Assembly (NCBI GenBank): GCA_031253985.1
Contig: JAIRVH010000137.1
Span: 96,040 to 160,039 of the forward strand
DNA from: Sphingobacterium sp.
GTDB lineage: Bacteria > Bacteroidota > Bacteroidia > Sphingobacteriales > Sphingobacteriaceae
Direction: 5' to 3'
DNA: 64,000 nt
Shown: positions 28,001-38,701 of the stretch, piece by piece
Layout: the number at the start of each line of letters is the position of its first letter
Numbering within the stretch: the stretch's first letter is position 1
Program-made: the position numbers and the translations under genes
Notes under the pieces: generated by a model
What the model was told of the DNA's origin: nothing
The model's database searches: none
What the model saw: only the letters and a program-made list of their open reading frames with translations

Positions 28001-28424
28001 GCTAATTTATTCGCCGCTGCTAAAAGGACCAAAGACCTTTCATAATTTTGTCAGCCATTTTGACGTCGCACCTTCGGTATTGGCTTACTATCGGGATAAT
28101 TTTGGTATCAAAACACCGGCACAGGTTACCTGGATCGGGCAAGGTTTAGATAAAGGTGCATCAGCGCAAGGTGATGGAATCGCCATGATGCAAAGTAAAA
28201 ACCAATTGATTGATTTTGTCAGAGGCACTTACCATCTTTCGGACGGGCAATTGTATAAATTGGACGGAGTACTCAATGAAGATGCCGCTTCGGATAATGC
28301 AAAGGAAGAATTGTCCAAGCGCTTTGAATTATTCAAGCGCAAGAACAAATTATTTTATACCCAAAAGAAAATTCTTCCGGACAGTGTTTATACCAACTTC
28401 TTTGATCGGGTAAAGAAAAACTAG
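25002..28424 (+). CDS. Fusion of a processive GT2 glycosyltransferase and an LtaS-like sulfatase-fold transferase
   Basis: The 1140-aa chain is a single uninterrupted frame. Residues about 1-430 are a BcsA/PgaC-type GT2: APAYNEGMT, VNDGS, Asp173-Val-Asp175, Gly-Glu281-Asp282 and Gln324-x-x-Arg327-Trp328. Membrane helices follow at about 362-430 and between 485 and 665. Residues about 735-1095 match the LtaS/sulfatase family, with metal ligands and nucleophile in order: Glu750 (LIIEG), Thr790 (GRTFS), His909 (STHNPF), Asp981-His982 (TGDHA). All key residues of both halves are present. The likely role is synthesis of a polysaccharide in the cytoplasm and transfer of a phospho-alcohol group (such as phosphoglycerol or phosphoethanolamine) to it outside. 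The chemistry is inferred from the families; the product is unknown. Confidence 0.9.
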   Translation: MLEFSHIVYEIIVWLFLLYSAAVFIIYAWIGLYAYGAVFRYKHNNTFTDYSIIATNPNAPTFSLIAPAYNEGMTIVENVRSLLSLYYHNLEIIIVNDGSKDDSILKLIESYELEPTSFFVQGNIETKLIRGIYKSKNPAFKKLIVVDKENGGKADALNVGVNISSGDYIVCIDVDCILEQDAILKLAKPFLEQTDKRVIACGGVIRLANNCNVVNGSVVDVNLPKSWLGRTQALEYIRAFILGRMAWSRASGLILISGAFGAFDREIVLACGGYDRNTVGEDMELVVRMRRYMEEQKQAYEVVNIPDPLCWTEVPESKEVLRKQRNRWMRGTMETLWKHRKLMFNPKYGRFGMVSMPYWFFFEFLGPIVEFTGYIVFLIFFILGIINWPFFFALFALVIASGILYSIYAILVDLVSHQVYSKKRDLSTLITTAILEPLYFHPIVVKAGVQGVVDYFRKQHGWGEMTRQGFQQKDANESIWKYFGQRINVSLQSLGPVMLVFFALYMLSVGVEWWWYGRRFTQLSESHAGKYLFFDNLVFLFQSLGFLGIAYLLLQFLSSFWARLLLVISFSFMVVMQFILFLYFGESRNLLGADMFYYSSEEMKQILEASGMLSFTNIALLLLLIVISWVPLWIANKQTFKKSYTGIALLSLGVVSFFISSASILGNGSEKDEFVANASRSKWRYFFESNLSNYVDEHPGMLAMFNKDDDDAKVLDTKFPFLKKEDTKDFLGTYLQKTTKAPNLVFLIIEGLGHAYSSENGYIGNFTPFIGSLKKQSLYWDNNMSSSGRTFSVLPTITGSLPFAMHGFLEQDTLPDNFNLFNILKSNGFNTGFFYGGHSNFDFMKKFMDYNKIDMLIDQAAFGPPYKKLPEKGGESWGYEDQAVFSKLLEVQKVQEHPYFHVLLTLSTHNPFLINNTAHYEQLFDQRIATLNLTPDQKKWALENRTQLVSVLNLDEAMEQFFNEYKKRADFANTIFVITGDHAMPEIPLQSKIDRYHVPLLIYSPLLKGPKTFHNFVSHFDVAPSVLAYYRDNFGIKTPAQVTWIGQGLDKGASAQGDGIAMMQSKNQLIDFVRGTYHLSDGQLYKLDGVLNEDAASDNAKEELSKRFELFKRKNKLFYTQKKILPDSVYTNFFDRVKKN

Positions 28425-29662
28425 AATTTTCGAATATAACCAAGAATGATGTCCAATTGATTGCCTCTTTCTTTTGGCCGGAATTCTTGGTTATAATAAG
28501 TACCTGAGATCGAAAAGAGGTTACTTTGTTTAACAGAGAAATTGTACTCGGCACCAACTTTGAATGTCTTTAATTTATAGGGAGCATTATCCAGGAGATT
28601 GTTTCGGTTCTCCTCGGGGCTCAAACCTGTTCCGGCACTAAATCCAAAATAATCGTTGGCGCCCTTTGTATAATAGCGGACCGTGCCCGTATAAGATTGG
28701 GATATATTCTTTTCACCCGGTGTAAGATAAGTTCTTAAATTGAACCAAAAGTTTTGATAATACTTTCCTACTGAAGCCGTGTACATCCAGATATTGTCAC
28801 TAAAATAAAGCTGACGGTAACCGATTTCCCCTTCAAAACTGTTTGGAAGATTGGCATAAAGAGATACGCCTGTTCTATATTTCGCAAAAATACCGACATT
28901 ATTGGAATACCCGGCACCGACATAGAGGTAAAATATCTTGGAAAGGCGAGGATAAGCCTCCATTTCAAATTGGACGCCATTTTCAGCAAACTTATTTGCG
29001 TAGTTGGTTCTAAAAATCACGGAACCTATCGGTGTTGCGCGCTTATAACTTAGGCCCACAATATGCCAATTGTTATCAAACTGTTTGTCAAAATACACAA
29101 AATTATACGTCAGCCCGATCGCATTTTTTGCGGTATATTCTTCAATATTTTTTGCCAGTGCTCTTGCCTCTGTGTTTTTGGGATTAATCGCCAACAGGCT
29201 GTTAATTGCCTTCTCGGCAGCCTCGTAGTGATCATTGCCATAGCTAATCTTACCTTTTAACAAAAGAAGATCCTGCGACTGTGGATGTATGCTCAGCCCT
29301 TTATCCGCAATTGCAATGGCTTTATCCGTCTGGTCATTCCAGTATTCCAAGGAAGCATAGGCCAAAAAGAAGTCTTCGTCGCTTGTATTTTTTCTGTCAA
29401 GTTCTGTAAAGATGGTCCGTGCCGAATCAATCTTGTCAGACCAGGTATAGAGACGTGCAAGGAATATGCTTATATCTGTATAATCTGGAGCTTGAAGAAG
29501 AGCCTGTTTAGAGAGTTGAATGGCCTGCGGATAATCTTTCGAGTCAAAAGCCACCTTGCGTGCTTTTACAAAAAGATCATCAGCCGTGAGTTTGGTCTCT
29601 TGCGCAATTGAAAATAGGGGTAATAAAGAGAGGGAGAGTAATGGATAAATTACTTTTTTCAT
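28421..29662 (-). CDS. YaiO-type outer-membrane beta-barrel protein with TPR repeats
   Basis: Start at 29662 (MKKVIYPLLSLSLLPLFSIAQ) gives a signal peptide; seven more codons are open upstream. After cleavage, residues about 25-185 are TPR helices (KLTADDLFVKARKVAFDSKD, ALLQAPDYTDISIFLARLYT and more). Residues about 195-413 are alternating strands with a C-terminal aromatic (GYIRKF), typical of a YaiO-domain barrel. TPR plus barrel is the layout of PgaA/BcsC exporters. The stop codon overlaps the convergent glycosyltransferase/sulfatase stop by 4 bp. The E. coli yaiO/yaiP pair (barrel plus GT2) is a parallel. Role proposed: export of the polymer. Confidence 0.85.
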   Translation of the reverse strand: MKKVIYPLLSLSLLPLFSIAQETKLTADDLFVKARKVAFDSKDYPQAIQLSKQALLQAPDYTDISIFLARLYTWSDKIDSARTIFTELDRKNTSDEDFFLAYASLEYWNDQTDKAIAIADKGLSIHPQSQDLLLLKGKISYGNDHYEAAEKAINSLLAINPKNTEARALAKNIEEYTAKNAIGLTYNFVYFDKQFDNNWHIVGLSYKRATPIGSVIFRTNYANKFAENGVQFEMEAYPRLSKIFYLYVGAGYSNNVGIFAKYRTGVSLYANLPNSFEGEIGYRQLYFSDNIWMYTASVGKYYQNFWFNLRTYLTPGEKNISQSYTGTVRYYTKGANDYFGFSAGTGLSPEENRNNLLDNAPYKLKTFKVGAEYNFSVKQSNLFSISGTYYNQEFRPKERGNQLDIILGYIRKF

Positions 29663-29806
29663 TCCAGATCGTATAGTTGACATTTAAGCTTGCTAATATA
29701 TAAACCAAAATTAGGAAATTTTGTTTGTTGACACCTGTTTTAAAATAAATTTTCGAACGAACATCTCGATCCCACTTGTTTTTATGGAACTTTCCAGGGG
29801 CTGATT

Positions 29807-30517
29807 TTAAAATAAGAGGTTCGTAAAACGCCAATGAAATGTATCGACAATGGTCAATTGATTGCTATCCACTGGTAATTCAGCGGCTATTTTAAGTACC
29901 TGCATAGCCATCATGCTGCCTATTATACCGGGCAATGGACCTAAGACACCGTTTTTATCGCAATTGGGTACTTGCTCTGGGGCTGGCGGAGTTGGAAAGA
30001 TATCCAGCAGGTTTTTACTGCCCTTATAGTTAAAGACAGCGAGCTGCCCCTGAAAACCATAAATGCTACCGTATACCAATGGTTTATTGAGCTCTATGCA
30101 GGTATGGTTCAGCAGATAACGTGTCGGGAAGTTATCACAGCAATCTACAATAATATGGTAAGGAGCAAGTATCGCAGCAACGTTGTCTGTATCTATTTTT
30201 ACCGGAAAGGTTTCGAAATCAATTGTGCTATTGTGTTTTTGTATATAATCTTTGGCGCTGGCAGTTTTAGCATTGTGAATATGCGCTTCGGAATGAATAA
30301 TCTGCCGGTTTAGATTATGGATTTCCACGTTGTCAAAATCCGCCAGGCCAAGTTTGCCAATTCCGGCCGCGGCTAGATACTGAATGACAGGACTTCCGAG
30401 ACCGCCGGCACCAACGATCAGCACCTTGGCATCCATAATCTTCCGCTGTCCTGCAACGCCAATCTCCTCGATAAAAATTTGCCTGCTATAACGATCAAAA
30501 ATGCTGTTTTCTTTCAT
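29807..30517 (-). CDS. thiF: ThiF-type sulfur-carrier adenylyltransferase
   Basis: The 236-aa E1-like enzyme has ATP-binding VGAGGLGSPVIQYL, the NLNRQIIH segment with the adenylating Arg, and DCCDNFPTRYLLN. It adenylates the C-terminal Gly of ThiS for sulfur transfer in thiazole synthesis. A Cys remains in PNCDKNGVLGP, but the paired CxxC zinc sites of E. coli ThiF are not evident. Last gene of the thi operon, 4 bp after thiH. MoeB would be the alternative; the operon decides for ThiF. Confidence 0.92.
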   Translation of the reverse strand: MKENSIFDRYSRQIFIEEIGVAGQRKIMDAKVLIVGAGGLGSPVIQYLAAAGIGKLGLADFDNVEIHNLNRQIIHSEAHIHNAKTASAKDYIQKHNSTIDFETFPVKIDTDNVAAILAPYHIIVDCCDNFPTRYLLNHTCIELNKPLVYGSIYGFQGQLAVFNYKGSKNLLDIFPTPPAPEQVPNCDKNGVLGPLPGIIGSMMAMQVLKIAAELPVDSNQLTIVDTFHWRFTNLLF

Positions 30518-30521
30518 GTGT

Positions 30522-31646
30522 TTAACGTATTATACCCGCATAATTAGTCTCCCAGTCCTTCATGACAGGAGCGTAACCCATTTTCCGGATTTGATTTTTG
30601 ATTGTTTCCATATCCCTTTCATCGCTCACTTCAAATTGTTCCAACGCCTGCGGATCAACAACGTAGCCACCCGGGTTTGTTTTGGAAGCAGCACTCATCG
30701 TGGTAACCCCAATAGGAATGATATGATTCCTAAATGTTTCATTTTCTCGCGTTGAAATAGAAATTTCCAGGTTTTCATTCCACAAACGGTATGCACAGAT
30801 CAGCTGCAAAAGATCTTTGTCTGCCAGATGGAAATTTGGTTCAACAGATCCCGTTGCCGGGCGCAGGCGCGGAAAGGAAATGGAATATCGTGTCTGCCAA
30901 TATTGTTTTTGCAGATAGGCGATATGGGCGGCAGTGAAAAAACTGTCTATCCGCCAGTCTTCAAGTCCAAGCAATACACCTAATCCGATTTTATGGATTC
31001 CCGCCCGGCCTATCCGGTCTGGCGTATCCAAACGATAGTCAAAATTGGACTTCTTTCCTTTCGGATGATATTGTCTATAAACTTCCCGATGGTAGGTTTC
31101 CTGATAGACCAAAATTGCATAGACTCCGGCAGCCTGTAGTAGTCGATACTCGAATTCTTCCAGTGGCTGTACCTCGATGGATATCTGTGAAAAATGAGGT
31201 TTTAAAAGCTGAATAGCATTTAGGAAATAATTAATCTCGACAGTTTTGTTGGCTTCTCCGCTCACCAGGAGAATATGGTTGATCCCCATGGCTTTGAGTG
31301 CCATAGCTTCCAATAATAGTTCGGTGTTGCTAAGGGTTTTGCGCTTGATTTTATTATCCATGCTGAAACCGCAATACGTACAGATGTTTTGGCACTCGTT
31401 GCTGAGGTAAAGTGGGGCATAGAGCTGTATGGTTTTTCCGAAGCGACGTTGTGTGATTTGCTGTGTTTTTTGCGCCATCAGTTCAAGATAGGGCGCGGCA
31501 GCAGGCGAGATAAGCACCTTAAAGTCATCGAGCGTTAGATTGTCTTTCGCTAAGACGTGGCGTACATCCTGATCGGTCGTGTCGTAAATCTGTGTTTGGA
31601 CCGTATTCCAGGAATATTGATCGAGTATCGATTTAGAATCTGTCAT
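30522..31646 (-). CDS. thiH: 2-iminoacetate synthase ThiH
   Basis: This 374-aa radical SAM enzyme splits tyrosine to give dehydroglycine for the thiazole ring. The [4Fe-4S] cysteines are Cys85, Cys89 and Cys92 in NECQNICTYCGF, and VSGEANKTVEI is the SAM-binding segment. It needs a low-oxygen or protected environment, unlike the ThiO glycine oxidase used by many aerobes; no thiO is present. It sits between thiG (10 bp) and thiF (4 bp) in the riboswitch-controlled operon. Confidence 0.95.
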   Translation of the reverse strand: MTDSKSILDQYSWNTVQTQIYDTTDQDVRHVLAKDNLTLDDFKVLISPAAAPYLELMAQKTQQITQRRFGKTIQLYAPLYLSNECQNICTYCGFSMDNKIKRKTLSNTELLLEAMALKAMGINHILLVSGEANKTVEINYFLNAIQLLKPHFSQISIEVQPLEEFEYRLLQAAGVYAILVYQETYHREVYRQYHPKGKKSNFDYRLDTPDRIGRAGIHKIGLGVLLGLEDWRIDSFFTAAHIAYLQKQYWQTRYSISFPRLRPATGSVEPNFHLADKDLLQLICAYRLWNENLEISISTRENETFRNHIIPIGVTTMSAASKTNPGGYVVDPQALEQFEVSDERDMETIKNQIRKMGYAPVMKDWETNYAGIIR

Positions 31647-31656
31647 ATGTTAATCA

Positions 31657-32427
31657 TCAATCGAATAAAAATGAAGTTAAGGGGCTCGAGCCGACTGCAT
31701 GGGTTTCAACCTTTCCTAAGCCGGCCTCAAAAGCCTTTCTGCCGGCGATAACGGCTTCTTTGAACGCTTCCGCCATTTGTACGGGATGATTTGAGACGGC
31801 GATGGCCGTATTGACAAGCACGGCATCAGCCCCAATTTCCATGGCTTTGGCCGCATCAGAAGGTGCACCTATTCCAGCGTCTATGACGACAGGGACATTA
31901 CTTTCTTCAATAATAATTTCGAGGAAATCTAGGGTACGAAGCCCCTTATTACTGCCGATGGGAGCCCCTAACGGCATTACAACAGCAGTACCGGCATTTT
32001 CCAGTCTTTTACACAGTACCGGATCCGCATGGATATAAGGCATCACGACGAAGCCCAGCTTGGCGAGTGATTCGGTAGCACGCAAGGTTTCAATGGGATC
32101 AGGCAGTAAATAACGTGGGTCGGGATGAATTTCCAGTTTCACCCAGTTTGTTTCCAGTGCTTCGCGAGCAAGTTGAGCCGCGAGCACCGCTTCTTCCGCT
32201 GTTCGTGCGCCCGATGTATTGGGAAGCAAATGGAAAGCGTTTAAGTCAAGCGCACTGAACAGGTTGTCGTCGCTGCTGGTCTGGTCAATCCGTTTGAGGG
32301 CGACGGTAACCAATTGGGAGGCTGAAGCCTGAATGGCGCGGTTCATTTCGTTGAGATCACCAAATTTTCCCGTACCCAGAAATAGTCGGGATTCAAATAT
32401 ACGATCGGCTATATGTAAGTTACTCAT
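31657..32427 (-). CDS. thiG: Thiazole synthase ThiG
   Basis: The 256-aa TIM-barrel enzyme joins DXP, ThiS thiocarboxylate and dehydroglycine into thiazole phosphate. The Schiff-base Lys97 is in [17 protein letters not shown], and [12 protein letters not shown] forms the phosphate-binding end. Its start overlaps the thiE stop by 4 bp (ATGA). Confidence 0.96.
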   Translation of the reverse strand: MSNLHIADRIFESRLFLGTGKFGDLNEMNRAIQASASQLVTVALKRIDQTSSDDNLFSALDLNAFHLLPNTSGARTAEEAVLAAQLAREALETNWVKLEIHPDPRYLLPDPIETLRATESLAKLGFVVMPYIHADPVLCKRLENAGTAVVMPLGAPIGSNKGLRTLDFLEIIIEESNVPVVIDAGIGAPSDAAKAMEIGADAVLVNTAIAVSNHPVQMAEAFKEAVIAGRKAFEAGLGKVETHAVGSSPLTSFLFD

Positions 32428-33001
32428 ACTAAAAGTTTGTTGAGAGATGAAACAATGTGTGGAGTTTGGGTTATCATACCAGATAGCGCAATGCCATAAA
32501 CTCCGATTTGCATGAGCTGGCGCACGTCTTCAAGATCGTTTATGCCACCTATCGCGAATATTGGAATAGGGGGCAAGCCTTCTTGGTGGACTTGTTGGAT
32601 GATGTTGTTATATCCTACAATCCCCAGTAGGGGACTTAATTTTTGTTTGGTTGTGGTATAGCTGAATGGCCCAAGACCGATATAGTCACAATTTTCTGTT
32701 ATTCTTTGTTTTACATCAGCAAAACTATTGGCTGTACCGCCAATGATTTTTTCTGGACCCAATAGATCCCGTGCTGCTGTGACGCTGCAGTCGTCCAGTC
32801 CCAGATGGACCCCCTCAGCATCGATATCTTTGGCGATTTCGGGGTGATCATTGATGATGCAGTAAGCAGCAAATTCGGAACAGGCCATCTTGATCTGTTC
32901 GGCAAGCATATAGAGCTGTTTGTTAGAAGCCTCTTTCCATCGGATTTGGATCCATTTGGAGCCAGCGTCAAGTGCCTTTAAGATATTACTTTTTTGTTCT
33001 G

Positions 33002-35433
<2,432 letters not shown>

Positions 35434-35477
35434 TTACGGTGTTGTGGTGAATTTTTCGGTTGATTTTTTTGATATAA

Positions 35478-35684
35478 TTATCCGCCTTGAGATGCGGTAA
35501 TCAAGATAATTTGATCATGGGCTTTAAGTTTCGTAGCTGGCCAGTCATCCTTTGGAATGACTTGATTATTGATCGCTACGGCCACGCCTTGCGTCATGGC
35601 AGATAATTCCAAAAGGACCAAGGCTTCAAGTGAAGGCGGTGCCGGGTCAAAAAATCGAATCTGATGGTTTATTGTAAGTTCCAT
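35478..35684 (-). CDS. thiS: Sulfur carrier protein ThiS
   Basis: The 68-residue ubiquitin-like protein ends in Gly-Gly (ITASQGG), the site of adenylation and thiocarboxylation. VAINNQVIPKDDWPATKL is the family core. It is the first gene after the riboswitch. Confidence 0.95.
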   Translation of the reverse strand: MELTINHQIRFFDPAPPSLEALVLLELSAMTQGVAVAINNQVIPKDDWPATKLKAHDQIILITASQGG

Positions 35685-35754
35685 TCCTTATTTTTTTGGT
35701 AAAACTTTAGGAATGGCCACACGAAGGCACAGTAATGCACTTTGTAGACAGCTC

Positions 35755-35834
35755 ACTTTTCCCTACGCCAGTATGATCCGGATCAGGTTCTAAGGGTAAA
35801 ATCTCAGCCTGCACGAGCAGACACCCCTAAAGTT
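35755..35834 (-). promoter_or_regulatory. TPP riboswitch (THI box)
   Basis: On the minus strand the element contains the GGGGTG start helix, the CTGAGA pyrimidine-binding turn, ACCCTT, and GAACCTGATCCGGATCATAC followed by GCGTAGGGAA: the complete thi-box core. It lies 71 bases upstream of thiS. A -7-like TATCTTAG (35839-35846, minus) directly precedes it, with a TTG about 21 bases further up, so the transcript starts almost at the aptamer. Only 71 bases lie between aptamer and ATG and no U-run terminator is visible, so control of translation is more likely than termination. Confidence 0.96.
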
Positions 35835-35998
35835 GGGACTAAGATAGGGTAATTTTTGTGAAAGTTGCAAGAAATTTATTTTATGCGCCTAAAAATAAAC
35901 AGCAGGAAGGCACAGGACAATATGTAGGAAATATTTGATATATTAGTATTTTGAATAAGCTAAAACAATTTAACAACCGCCAAGAATACCTTCTTTTG

Positions 35999-38638
35999 AT
36001 GCGTAGAATTTTATTGATAACGATGTTGTACATGATAGCAGGCAATGCTCATGCCCAACCTAAAAATAACTGCAGCGCTGTTCAGCTAACCTGCGAACAT
36101 CTCGTTAATCCATTGGGTATTGATGCCGCAAATCCAAGGCTTAGCTGGCGACTCGATGACCAGCGGAATGGCGCCTTGCAAAGCGCCTATCAACTGTTCG
36201 TTGGGCAGGATTCTCTGGCATTGATTCAAGAGACGGATGGTGTCTGGGACAGTGGCAAACAGCTCAGCTCAGCCATGCTGGTTCCATACAATGGCGCAAG
36301 TCTAACACCCCGTACCAAATACTTTTGGAAGGTGAAGGTATGGGATAAAGAAGGCCTGTCAACAAGTTCAGCCATAGCGTCTTTTGAAACGGGAATGATG
36401 GGCAGGGATATTTGGGAAGGAAGATGGATCAGCGATGGCAAAGACATCCATGAGCGGAAAACCCCTTATTTTAGGAAAGTATTTACAGCAAAGAAAAAAA
36501 TTAAGTCGGCCCGTGCCTATATTGCTGTTGCCGGATTGTATGAACTATCCATCAACGGTCAGCGCGTCGGCGACCATCGGCTGGATCCGATGTATACCCG
36601 ATTTGACCGCCGAACACTTTATCTCGTGGAAGATGTGACCGCGCAACTTCAAAAAGGAGAGAATGCCATTGGAGTTATTCTAGGTAACGGTTGGTACAAT
36701 CATCAGCCAATGGCTGTTTGGAACTTTGATAAAGCGCCATGGCGAGACCGTCCCGCATTCTGTCTGGATCTTCATATCGTTTATGCAGATGGTTCACAAG
36801 AGACTATTGTTTCTGATGAGCAGTGGAAAACCGCTTCTGGACCAATTGTTTACAATAATATCTATACAGGAGAGCATTACGATGCCAGACTAGAAATACC
36901 CAACTGGGATAAACCAAAATTTGATGACTCAGCATGGGAAGCTGTTCAATACAGAAATGCACCATCTGCCCACTTGGTGGCCCAGCAAACTGTACCGATC
37001 CGACTGGTGAAGTCATACCTGCCAAAGTCAATAACGAAGATTGATCCGCAAACTTATGTCTTCGATATGGGGCAGAATATGGCCGGCATCACAAAAATAA
37101 AAGTCAAAGGTCCGGCCGGCGCAGTGCTACGGATTAAACATGGAGAGCGATTGCATGCTGATGGGCGCTTGGATCAATCCAACATTGATGTCTATTATCG
37201 GGGTGATAAGGAGGCTGAACCTTTTCAGACAGATATCCTAACGCTAAGCGGACGGAATGATGAATTTATGGCAAAGTTCGGCTATAAGGGATTCCGTTAT
37301 GTCGAAATTAGTAGCAGCGTACCCATTGCTCTGGATAAATCCACTGTAACGGCCTATTTTATGCATAGTGATGTGCGGCCGTTAGGAGAACTTAAAACTT
37401 CTTCTGAATTGGTAAATCGGTTATGGGATGCAACCAATAAGGCATATTTGTCCAATTTGATGGGTTATCCAACGGATTGTCCACAACGGGAAAAGAATGG
37501 TTGGACAGGGGATGGGCATCTCGCAATTGAGACCGCTCTATTCAATTTTGATGGCATCACCGTTTACGAAAAATGGATGGCCGATCATCGGGATGAACAA
37601 CAGGAAAATGGTGTCCTGCCTGACATTATTCCAACAGGTGGTTGGGGCTATGGGACCGCGAATGGATTGGATTGGACAAGCACAATTGCTATCATCCCCT
37701 GGCAGATTTATCAATTTTATGGGGACTCGCGTGCACTGGAAGACTGTTATGCGGCTATTAAACGTTATGTCGATTATGTTGATGGCATCAGCCCCACTGG
37801 TCTGACAACTTTTGGACGTGGTGACTGGGTACCTGTTAAGTCGTCCTCTAATCTGGAGCTCACTTCATCCGTTTATTTTTATGTCGATGCAAACATACTT
37901 GCTTCGGCTGCAAAGTTATTTGGGCATACCGCGGATCAACAAAAATATGAATCGCTAAGCAAAAAGATTAAGACAGCTATCAACGCTAAATTTTTGGATA
38001 CTTCAAAAGGAATTTATAGCAACGGAACACAGACCGAATTGAGTGTACCTTTATTTTGGGGCGTCGTGCCCGACGAAATGAAAGCCAGCGTTGCAGCCAA
38101 TCTGAATAAGAAAGTTGAAGAGACCAACTTTCATTTGGATGTAGGAGTATTGGGAGCAAAGGCACTTTTGAATGCATTAAAAGATAATGGCTATTCAGAA
38201 ACCGCTTATCAGGTTGCAGTACAGGATACTTATCCTTCTTGGGGATGGTGGATTGTTAACGGCGCGACTACATTGTTGGAAAACTGGGATCTAAAAGCGA
38301 CACGGGATATCTCGGATAATCACATGATGTTTGGTGAGATCGGCGGTTGGTTTTTTAAATCTATTGGCGGCATTCTACCAGATCCCAAACAGCCTGGCTT
38401 TAAGCATATTCTCTTAAAGCCGATCTTTCCTCAGGGACTGAAAGAATCTGCGATTTCTTACGATTCACCATTTGGGAAAATTGTTTCTGACTGGAAATTA
38501 AAAGGCGACAAAATTATATACGATATCAAAATACCTGCAAATGCTACCGCGACATTCTATCCTCCGGATAATATAAAGAGTAGCGATGTTGTTCAATTGG
38601 ACGCAGGTAAACACACGTTGGAGCTGCAGCTAAAGTAA
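35999..38638 (+). CDS. GH78 alpha-L-rhamnosidase, secreted
   Basis: ATG at 35999 is preferred over a TTG at 35951; it begins MRRILLITMLYMIAGNAHAQ, a signal peptide. The 879-aa enzyme has N-terminal beta domains (about 25-330), a concanavalin-like domain, and the six-hairpin catalytic domain (about 440-790). The family signature is TDCPQREKNGWTGDGH, and a C-terminal beta-sandwich has FGKIVSDWKLKGDKI. It releases terminal L-rhamnose from glycans or plant glycosides, probably in the periplasm. It stands alone, without a SusC/D pair. Divergent from the thi operon. Confidence 0.93.
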   Translation: MRRILLITMLYMIAGNAHAQPKNNCSAVQLTCEHLVNPLGIDAANPRLSWRLDDQRNGALQSAYQLFVGQDSLALIQETDGVWDSGKQLSSAMLVPYNGASLTPRTKYFWKVKVWDKEGLSTSSAIASFETGMMGRDIWEGRWISDGKDIHERKTPYFRKVFTAKKKIKSARAYIAVAGLYELSINGQRVGDHRLDPMYTRFDRRTLYLVEDVTAQLQKGENAIGVILGNGWYNHQPMAVWNFDKAPWRDRPAFCLDLHIVYADGSQETIVSDEQWKTASGPIVYNNIYTGEHYDARLEIPNWDKPKFDDSAWEAVQYRNAPSAHLVAQQTVPIRLVKSYLPKSITKIDPQTYVFDMGQNMAGITKIKVKGPAGAVLRIKHGERLHADGRLDQSNIDVYYRGDKEAEPFQTDILTLSGRNDEFMAKFGYKGFRYVEISSSVPIALDKSTVTAYFMHSDVRPLGELKTSSELVNRLWDATNKAYLSNLMGYPTDCPQREKNGWTGDGHLAIETALFNFDGITVYEKWMADHRDEQQENGVLPDIIPTGGWGYGTANGLDWTSTIAIIPWQIYQFYGDSRALEDCYAAIKRYVDYVDGISPTGLTTFGRGDWVPVKSSSNLELTSSVYFYVDANILASAAKLFGHTADQQKYESLSKKIKTAINAKFLDTSKGIYSNGTQTELSVPLFWGVVPDEMKASVAANLNKKVEETNFHLDVGVLGAKALLNALKDNGYSETAYQVAVQDTYPSWGWWIVNGATTLLENWDLKATRDISDNHMMFGEIGGWFFKSIGGILPDPKQPGFKHILLKPIFPQGLKESAISYDSPFGKIVSDWKLKGDKIIYDIKIPANATATFYPPDNIKSSDVVQLDAGKHTLELQLK

Positions 38639-38701
38639 TAGGGCTTTCGCCTTTTCTTTCTCTGGATAAATAGTTGGTTTATTCCTTTGTATGGTCAGAT
38701 T

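Noticed and set aside
25002..28424. Glycosyltransferase/sulfatase fusion considered as an assembly or frame artefact
   Set aside because: The frame is uninterrupted over 1140 codons with membrane helices joining the parts and all active-site residues present in both halves.
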